In this document: piece after piece, positions 56,261 through 64,000 of the stretch | Numbering within the stretch: position 1 is the first letter of the stretch | Layout: each line of letters opens with the position of its first letter | Assembly (NCBI GenBank): GCA_025531455.1 | Contig: JAMYHL010000002.1 | Span: forward strand, 1,240,001 to 1,304,000 | Direction: 5' to 3' | DNA length: 64,000 nucleotides | Source of the DNA: Apiotrichum sp. Y4204 | Lineage: Eukaryota; Basidiomycota; Tremellomycetes; Trichosporonales; Trichosporonaceae | The notes under the pieces: generated by a model | Database searches by the model: none | Seen by the model: the letters and a program-made list of their open reading frames with translations, nothing else | What the model was told of the DNA's origin: nothing | Program-made: the position numbers and the translations under genes

Positions 56261-57226
56261 GAAGCTGATGTGTTGCTAGTAGTGTTGGTGTGAAGAAGAG
56301 TGCAATGATAAGCAAAGGATGTTATCGAGTGGAGAGGGTGGTAGTCGTCTACAGTATTGTTTCCCGCAAGCGACCTGTTGGTTGCTGGCTGGGGATTCGC
56401 TGGCTCCACTCACAATGGGACCGTGTCTCTGATCTGATGCAATCTGGGCGGTGATATCATTTTCAGATCGACGATTTTTTCAGGAGCGGAGGTTTCCAGC
56501 CCGCTTCCAGTCAGCTACCCCTCTGGCTGCACTCGGTTCACTCGGTTGATATCGCTTGTTTGTTTTGCGTAACCTCTCCACCCTCAAAATTCGATAAAAC
56601 TCGTTCGAAAAAGCACATGCAGCAATGCAGATTGTGGTGGGCATGTGATCCTGTCCTCACAGCCACAGCCACACCCCCAGTCCTGTATCATCTCCCCAAT
56701 GATGGCGAGAATATCCAGGTCCAAGGATCCATCGGACGTGAGGACATGGGAGGGGGTGTTTGTATCAGAGGGGAAGCTCGTTAGAAGGGGAACCAACTGT
56801 GGAGATCTCCCAACCGTGTCTGTACTTGTTCTTTCGCCATACTCTGTTACGCAATGTCCATGTCGATCCAATGTGCCTCAATTGTGCCCAGCGACCATAC
56901 AAGGCAACAGACGCTGTCCCCTCATCCACTCCTCTAGGCATGGTTGCATTGGCAGCAGATGGCACTCAGCAGCGCTCACAGCTAACAGCTAACAGACCGG
57001 AATGAAATGACCGAGTAAAACTAATAATGACAGATGATGGACGGACAATAGCTCAGTATCCGTATGGGTATGGCGGGCGCGCAGTCGATGCCGCCGCTGG
57101 TTGGACATGGTGTCGGGTCGACGCGTCGCGATGGTTTCGCGCTCGCCGGTGATGTTGTTCTCAACTCTGCGTCGTCTCTCCTCCCTGCCCTCTTCCTCCT
57201 CCTCATCCCCCCTCACTTCACCCCTC
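56261..57226. other. Intergenic, 1 kb
   Basis: Promoter of the phosphofructokinase gene and 3' flank of the GT61 gene, both on the minus strand. No other feature recognised. Confidence 0.5.
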
Positions 57227-59145
57227 TCAGGCCCTTCCCGACAACCGGTCCTCGATCAGGTCGGCAACGACCTTGCCCACGACCGTGATGCTGCTGCCCT
57301 GGAAGCCCTCGGGGTAGTCGACGCGCGGCTCGTTCGGCGCGGTGAAGTGCATGTCGTGCTGCACCGCAAAGTGGCGGATACCGAGCGCGTGGGCCGTCCA
57401 CGCATAGTCTCGTGCGTAGCCACCCTTGAAGAACTGCGCCGTCAGCTCCTGCGCAAGTGCCCGATTGGCTCCTAGCCTAGCGGACTTACCATCTCAATGA
57501 CGGCCGAGCGCGGGGTAGGAGGCATCCAGAGGAGGTGCGAGAGGCCGTTGCCGTGCACGCCGAGCATGATCTGCGGTCAGCATAGAACTCGACCTCTACT
57601 CACAGTAGTTTTGCCGGCTATGGCAAACTGCTCCTCCTTTGTGAGCCGCTCGGCCTCGACAATGATGAGCTCAAAGTCGAGCTTCTTCGCGCTTGCCTCG
57701 AGGGCCTTGACGAGGTCGTCGTGGCTCTCCTTTGTGAGGCGGCGGCGTGAGCTCTGGCGCGAAATGTACGTCACGACCGGACGGTAGTTGCCGGGCTTGG
57801 CGAGCGGCTTGTATTGCCCCTCCTCCTCGCCGCCTTTCTCCCACTTGACGGGGTCCACCGCGCCGTATCCCTCGAGGTTGCGGTCGAGGACGTCCTCCTC
57901 GACGCCAGAGAAACGCAGCACCTGCCGCCGCACGGGCTCCCACCACCAGCGCGACGCGTTGCCGAAAGCAGTAGCTCCCGCGACGGTACGCGCCGTTGGG
58001 CTCGTGTAGGGGCCGCGGAACGCCGCCGAGCGGTCCACGAGGATAGCGCGCTCGAACACAAACGCCTTCTTGCGGTACTCGGAGCGCGTGACGTCGCGCA
58101 GGTCGGCATAGTCCTCTGGGAACAGAAGAGCAATGTTCGGGAACAGGCCGTACATGAGCGTCGGGTTGAAGCGGGGGCCGTCGCGCCTGGGATGAGTGTG
58201 GGTGGGGCTCTGAAACTCACCACTGCAGGTGGTTCTGGTGCAGGAACCACGCCTTGTTGGGCGACACGAGCTTGGTGTTGCCAAATGCGTCGATGCTCTG
58301 GTCCTGGCTGGCGTGCACGCGCCAGACGCCGAGGAGGAGCTCCGCCGCAAAGTGGTAGTAGTGGTCGATGACTTGTGTGAGCACGCCCCGAGTCTCTGGC
58401 CATCGGCCCCGCTCGCTACTCACACTGGCCGTCGTTGAACAGCCACGTCATCCCGCTCATCTCGTAGACGTTCTCTCCCCACTCCTTGGCGGCGTCCCTC
58501 GGGCTCACAAATAACAGCTCGTCGCCTTTGGGTTCGCGTGCCTCCTCGTTTCCTGGCTCGTCGTTCGCCGGCAGCCCAGTAGACGTGAGCATGCGGAGCT
58601 CGGGCCAGTCGGACCGCTTGTCGCTGTTGTCAGATGGATTCTGGGAGCAGACGGAGAATGGGCGAGATGAGACTGGCACCCGCGTCGCTGCATGCTTGAA
58701 ACCAGCTATGCACACCTTCAACCAGGTCCGCCACACGTTCTGCCTCGCCAGCTGGCCTCGGTAGCCTCGCCGGCCCTCCCATCGGCACTCACGTCAAGAC
58801 CCAAAACTGTCCGTTAAAGAGATACAGCTTCTCAAACATTGTCCATCCGGGCGTGTGTCCAAGCATCTTAGTCTCCATCTTGGCGTACTCGTCCGCCTCC
58901 TCGTCTGTTCCCCCGTCATCGGTATTCAGCACCGTGAACCCCACTTTGCGGTTCTGCTCGCCGAACGGGCGCCCGTGCACTGGCCCGGCGACGGTCTGGC
59001 CGCCGATGAACGCGGCAGTGAACGACTTGAGACGCGATGGCTGCCCCGTCCCCTCGCGCGGCGCAGCGAGGAAGAGGGTCGATACCAGAAGCGTGACGAC
59101 CACGACGAGGAGGTCGCGCCGTGTCGGGCGGAGAATGCGCGCCAT
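57227..59145 (-). CDS. GT61-family glycosyltransferase, type II membrane protein
   Basis: Six exons (58793-59145, 58424-58623, 58221-58371, 57604-58186, 57490-57570, 57227-57433) encode 524 aa. A short basic N-tail precedes one signal anchor (about 12-28, LLVVVVTLLVSTLFLAA), as in Golgi type II enzymes. The catalytic part (DUF563/GT61) has HYYHFAAELLLGVWRVHAS, VSPNKAWFLHQNHLQW, YISRQSSRRRLTKESH and the signature MLGVHGNGLSHLLWMPP. GT61 enzymes include xylosyl- and N-acetylglucosaminyltransferases using UDP-sugars. In capsule- or glycan-rich basidiomycete yeasts this fits wall or exopolysaccharide synthesis, but donor and acceptor are unknown. Confidence 0.88.
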
Positions 59146-60305
59146 TGTGGATGGGAGAGTGGGAGAAAGTGCGTGGGCCTGGCGCTAGTGAGTTAGGTGT
59201 TAGCCAGTGTGCGCTCCTTTGGAGCTGTGTCGTCGTCGTGGATCGAGGAGGGATCCCGGAGTCGTGGATGTCGGGCGATCTTTTTTCGTGGGATGAACGA
59301 TGTCAACAACAGAAATCCTTCACCACTGACATGCTTATCCTCAAAGACATCATCATTGTCTTTGCTTGCTTGCTCGCTTTGCTCTGCTTGGCTTCGAGAT
59401 GGCCGCTAGTGGCCGGTGTGGCCGTGAGGGGTTCTTTTTTAGAACGCCACTGAATAGGGCACAGTGTGTCTTTGATTTTTCACGCCTCCCTAGCAATTCA
59501 TCATCATCACCATCATCTTTACACAAATCTATCTGGAGCTCTGAAGTGGAGGTATTCCAGCCAACAGCCAGATTATTATTGCGGATTTACAGTTCAGGAA
59601 CTGCCCAGGAAACCAAGTCTAGCAAGCCCCTATTCCCTGTGTCCTTCAGTGCGTGCATGCAGGTTTTTGGGAGAGGCAGGACTCCGTTACCGGGACCGGG
59701 AACAGCGGGCAGCACGGGAACGACGGAACCGGCTCTTGAAGTGGGTGGGTGTTCTGCTATTTGATCTCTGGCTGAACTCTTGCGCTCTGAGATCTGGTAC
59801 TGAATTTCGGTGGGATCATGGGTTCTGGGTGCATCCTTGAGCGAGGGCCAGCTCTTGGACACGTACAGAGAGCAGGAGCCGCAAGCGAGAACAAAACGCA
59901 TATACGATTATGGCGGCCCGAGCCCTACGGGCTCCAACCCTTCCCATTCACCGATTCTTCCAATATTATATGCCGGCAAGCCCAGGTCGACAAGTGTGTG
60001 GCCAGGACGGGAACTGAGTAGAGAGTGACCGAGTGACTGAGTGATCTCTCCCATGTCCCATGGCGGCCATGTCCCGGCTGCGCTCGCGTCTAGGCCGCAA
60101 GCAGCGGCGCGGCGGGAAGCTGGACGTGCAACAACCGGAGCCGAACAGCTAACACGTTCAAAGGCAGTATTGTATGTACAGTTCGCCGGATTTTAAATAG
60201 AGGAAGGACCACATGCGGCCTCCATACAGCTCGTCCTCGGTCCACTCTGCCCCTCTCCTCTTCTCCGACATATGCGGTTGTTGTATGCATCACCCCTCTT
60301 CCCCT
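59146..60305. other. Intergenic, 1.2 kb
   Basis: Promoter of the GT61 gene and 3' flank of the thioesterase gene. A CATCATCATCACCATCATC stretch lies near 59500. Nothing else was supported. Confidence 0.45.
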
Positions 60306-61554
60306 CTAGTGCTTCTTCTCCGGCAGCGGGACCTCCTCCGTGCCGTCCTCGCTGAACGCGACCGTCGGCTGGTTCTTGCCCATGTGCTTGGTGTGGTTGC
60401 CGAACGCGACGAGCTTGTTGTCCTTGTTGTAGAAGTTGACGCGCGTGAATGCCAGTGTGCGGCCTGCGGTTAGTGGGGATCGCGGTGGATGGGGAGGGTT
60501 AGGAGATGGGGTTGAGCTAATTGTCGCGGGGCGACCTGTCGGAGATGGGAGAGGGCCACAAATGGTATATCTCGGGGCGTGCTCCTTGACGCTACATGTT
60601 CACAAGCACACATATCGTACCCCACACTCCCACCATTCATGACCTCTACGCCCCTCCCCCTTCCTTTCACACTCACCAAGCTGCACGACCTCGCCCTCGC
60701 CTACAATCTCGTCGCCGACACGCCCGCCGGGCCGCACAAACTCGCACGACGCGTTGATCGACGCGCCCGTCGGGGGCACGATGCCGCGCGACTGCAGCGC
60801 GAGCGAGGTCACCGTGTCGACCATCTGGGGTTAGTGGGCGGTGCTGGGGAGTTGGAGGACTGGACCCCGTGGGTAATGGATCAGGCAGGTGCTCTGAATG
60901 CCTCAAGAGCGCAAAGCGCGCAAAGCAGGACTACCAACGTGTGGGCTGGGATTAGGAGGATTGGAGGATCGGAGGATCGGAGGCCTCTTGCCCCCTGGAG
61001 ATCGGGGCACGCTAGTCCATCACGATCGGCGGGGTTGGGCTTGAGGCCTTGAGGCCTAGGGTCAGATCGTGCAGATCGGCAGATCATAGTCGGTGACGAC
61101 TGTCGATCCTGTCGTTCCTGCCGATCCTCGTACGATCCTCGTTGTCCCACCATGTCCATGGCAAGCACCTGGTTCTCCCTCTCCTAGGCCTTTGACTGGC
61201 ATACTTGCGGCGACCAAAACTCCCACACTGTCCAGTCCGTCTCATACGCACCGAGAGAATAACGCCGCCATGGATAGTCTGCCGTCAGCCCATGACCCTG
61301 TGATCCCACGCACGTTGTGGTTGTTAATGTGCTCGCTGCCGATCGGGAGCGTGGTGCGCACCCATCCCGGCCGTGCCTCATTGACCACGAGCTGCAATCA
61401 GTACTCAGCACCCAGCCCATGCAGCCCAGCTTTACCCGCTTGAGCACCTGCCCGTCGTGGCCGGCCTTGGCGACCGTGTTCGCCCATGTCTGCCGTCAGC
61501 TGTGTTGCACCAAAGGCGAAGGCGCACCTTGCGGACAAAGTTGAGGCATGCCAT
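60306..61554 (-). CDS. Hotdog-fold acyl-CoA thioesterase (THEM2/PaaI-like)
   Basis: Six exons (61528-61554, 61436-61489, 61314-61391, 61252-61278, 60677-60824, 60306-60463) encode 163 aa. After the three small N-terminal exons, a 27-nt exon supplies the family's H56-G57-G58 (NTIHGGVILS) and the next exon starts MVDT with the likely catalytic D65. Later come GASINASCEFVRPGGRVGDEIVGEG and GRTLAFTRVNFYNKDNKLVAFGNHTKHM, typical of 4HBT hotdog proteins. Relatives hydrolyse medium- or long-chain acyl-CoA, often in mitochondria. The N-terminus (MACLNFVRK) could be a short targeting sequence. One intron (427 nt) is far longer than the others and contains an inverted repeat. Confidence 0.88.
60963..61140 (-). 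repeat. Inverted repeat inside a long thioesterase intron
   Basis: GGAGGATCGGAGGATCGG at 60963-60980 is complementary to 61121-61140 apart from a three-base bulge, so the intron RNA can form a 17-bp stem enclosing about 140 nt. Confidence 0.6.
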
Positions 61555-64000
61555 TGTGGAGTGGGTATGTAGTGGAAGAGTGAGCTAGTGAGCTGCTGGG
61601 ATATCTGATATCTGAATGTTCGCGCAGAGATCAGAGATCAAAGATCAGTATCAGTCGTCTCAACACAAGGGGGATGTCGCCAATCGCGGCATGTGCGGCT
61701 TTCAGCTCTGGCCGGTGCCCCGGTGCCCCAGCCCCCAGCGGGATGTGGCGGATGCACAATTCCGATCTCCGGCTGGCCGCTACAGTACTGGTCTGGTCGA
61801 CAATCATGTTAATCTACCATTTCTAATGAGCCTTGTCCATTTACAAGATCCAAGATACCAGGCCTAATGCCATGCTCTTACACCACCCAAAGGCAGGCCG
61901 ATTCCAGGGTGCAAGCGCTCATGCCCACCACCTGGGCAAGCTACCACGTTATGTTATGTAAACAGAAAACGGCTAAAGTGACCGAAGTGGTACTCACCTC
62001 TGGCCTCTGGCCTCTGGACTCGGAGGACGATCATCCCCCATGGCTTGCAGCTCAGGGATGTTCAGGGAACAAAAAGGGGGGGGAACCGAAGGGCCGAGAC
62101 AACCAGCAGAACAGCGTTCTACGGCCTGGCGGGTTCTGCGCGTCCAACCAGTCCATTAAGAGATGGGTTCCTATGCCGGCCGGGTCTACTCTCCCGAGGC
62201 CGGTATCCGATAGTCATATATGCATCGCCCAGCAATCCCCGCATCCGCGCACCCACGTACTTTGCATGTGGTGGAAAGAAGAAAAAGAGTGGCGTGTTGC
62301 GATCGGACGGGTATACTACGCGCCCTACTTTGAGATCCGGTGGCCCTTGTGGGTCTGCGATCCGTTGCGAGCGCCCGCAAGCGAGAACACACGAGCAGGC
62401 CCTGGTTCCCGGGTGAGTGACAAAAACACGGTGTCTTCTTGGTCACCGCGCTGTACCCCTCGCCCACTCGACAGGCCGCAGGCCGCGAGGTGTCTGTGGG
62501 ACTGGAGATTATGGGGATATGGGCGGGGAGAGCGCGAAGAGCATATCCCCTTTCCAGATGAAACCCGAACAAGTCCCCTTTGGGAAATAAATGGACAGGG
62601 GGCACAAGTGACCGGCATGAATGGAGCTGGCTTTGTAGATGTCACCTAGATGCACTATTGACTGTTCTGCGCTCTGTGTGGTCTTTGTGCTCTTGTCAGC
62701 ATGTCTCTTGTCAGCATGTCAGCAACCACTCTGCATTCTAGCTGCCGGAAACGGCCCAACTTGTTCCGGTGCTCGCTGCTAGCTGAGCTTAATAGGCCGT
62801 GGGGCCGTGGGCCGCTTACAGCTCGCGGCTGCCTGGCCCTTTTCCGTCCGCAGCCGAATGCGGCCAAGCCTACGAGGTACTGATGATCAGGCTGCGCGGA
62901 GCTACGCGTCTCCTTGGCCGCGTCTGGCGTAGCTCGTCATGATGGTTACACGCGCTCCCCCCTTCCCGGTACGAGGTACGATATACTTCGGTACTGCCCC
63001 GGTTCCCCAGTGTGCCCAGAGTCCGGCCAGCGCCGCAGCGGACATGTGCAGTTCAGGTTTGAGGGTTCCAGTAGCCAGCAGTGGGGTCGGTGGGCGGCGA
63101 GAGGCCTCTGAATGCACGCACCGCATACTGCGCTGATGCATATTTGATGGAGAGAGGATTGATGCACGAGATACGCGACCGAAGTCGCGCGCGCAGTTAT
63201 AGCTAGTTGGCTACATTGACAGGGGGTACAGTCGGATTATGAGAGAGCACAGAGAGAGTGCTCAAGAACGCAGTCTGACACTGCCTGCTGCGCACGACAT
63301 GGAGGCCGGCAGGAAAAAATGAGGTCCCCGGTGTCCACCCCGCCATGCGATGTAGGCGAGGCATGGTGTCATGATTGTGGAATCTATGCATGCCAATGAA
63401 CAATCCGGAAGGAGTGCTTGCATGATCGCATGATAGAAATACAAAGTGGACTGGTGACTGCGAGCGCGCGGGTGTGAGTGTGTTCCCTCGCCCCCTTTGT
63501 CCCGCCTGAACTCTCAAGGACTTGTACCTTTTTACCCCACAGCTCGCGCACACACACGCTCTGTCCCTCTGTCCCTCCCTCTCCTCCCTCTGATCCCTCT
63601 CACTCCCGTCGTGTCCGCCGCCACCGCCGCCTCCGCCGCACACACCCGCGGCATCTGCTCCCCTGCCCGACCTGCCCGACTTGCCCTTCGCCGCTGTGGT
63701 CGTCGTCGTCGTCGCCGTCTACGCACTTTTGATCATACTTTCCTATTTGTGTCACTCTCACTCCCACTCTCCACTGTCACTGTCACACACACACACTCTC
63801 TCTCCCAATCTCTTGGCCGCGCCTCTCTGTACAGTACGACCAACCGACTGATATCACGCACCTACGACAAGACGACGACTGCCGACTGCCAACTGCCGAC
63901 TGCCGCGCCGCCTGCCGCCCGCCGCCACCTGCCATTCGTTTTGAATACCCAGCACTTACAGCTGCCGACCTCCACCCCACGGACCACACCCGTTGCACGC
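61555..64000. other. Intergenic to window edge, with probable leader of a downstream gene
   Basis: No gene was recognised between 61555 and 63450, although an open frame of 260 codons occurs at 61867-62649. From about 63480 the plus strand becomes C/T-rich with CACA and CTCT runs, CGTCGTCGTC and 7-bp CTGCCGA-type repeats (63886-63915), like the leaders of confident plus-strand genes here. It probably belongs to a gene starting beyond 64000. Confidence 0.4.

Noticed and set aside
59880..60000. Possible structured RNA or Pol III gene near CGCAAGCGAGAACA, which has a partial copy at 62369
   Set aside because: Only a short shared word. No A/B box, terminator or cloverleaf could be built, and no match to 5S, U-snRNA or SRP consensus was seen.
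61867..62649. Open frame of 260 codons on the plus strand
   Set aside because: Amino-acid composition looks random, there are no family motifs, and another frame on the minus strand is similarly open, so chance is sufficient in GC-rich DNA.
1..64000. Transposons, CRISPR arrays and rRNA genes
   Set aside because: No reverse transcriptase, transposase or integrase motifs, no long terminal or inverted repeats, no spaced identical repeats, and no rRNA segments were recognised. Short repeats found are simple tandem arrays.

Overview
The window looks like nuclear DNA of a basidiomycetous yeast, most likely Tremellomycetes and plausibly the Trichosporonales. That placement is inferred from three things: GC-rich sequence, many short introns (mostly 33-60 nt, GTGAGT or GTAAGT donors, CTGAC or CTAAC branch sites just before the AG), and gene families such as a salt-tolerant-type glutaminase with a STAS domain and a GT61 glycosyltransferase. 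I recognise 20 protein-coding genes with fair to high confidence, two intron-containing tRNA genes and one doubtful small ORF. Spliced structures were built by hand, and the reading phase closes at every junction.

Left part (1-20 kb): a pathogen-related-like SnoaL-fold protein (-), a DUF3445 haem-dependent N-demethylase-like protein (-), a DUF2804 protein (-), a membrane protein with a cytoplasmic SH3 domain (+), two MFS transporters in tandem (-; one anion:cation-symporter-like, one BSC6-like), a small membrane-anchored unknown (+) and an intronless bacterial-type glutaminase with a STAS domain (-).

Middle (20-42 kb): an ankyrin protein with two 52-residue amphipathic repeats and a hydrophobic tail (+), a polytopic DUF7702-like membrane protein (+), a basic proline-rich nuclear-looking protein (+), a secreted protein made of one basic and two acidic low-complexity blocks (-), a 2-oxoglutarate/Fe(II) oxygenase (-) and a large Zn2Cys6 transcription factor (+). 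Intergenic gaps here reach 3.8 kb.

Right part (42-64 kb): the standout is one open frame joining a complete KDM4-type histone demethylase (JmjN, JmjC, extended PHD) to a complete dihydrofolate synthase (FOL3-like), with no stop or evident intron between them. JmjC demethylation releases formaldehyde, and tetrahydrofolate captures formaldehyde, so the fusion suggests a chromatin to one-carbon link. It is followed by CutA1 (+), tRNA-Val(AAC) (-), nitronate monooxygenase (-), tRNA-Trp(CCA) (-), tubulin cofactor C (+), a 6-phosphofructo-2-kinase whose phosphatase histidine is serine (-), a GT61 glycosyltransferase (-) and a hotdog thioesterase (-). The right edge carries a pyrimidine-rich tract that looks like the leader of a gene beyond the window. 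I see no CRISPR array, no intact transposon and no rRNA.
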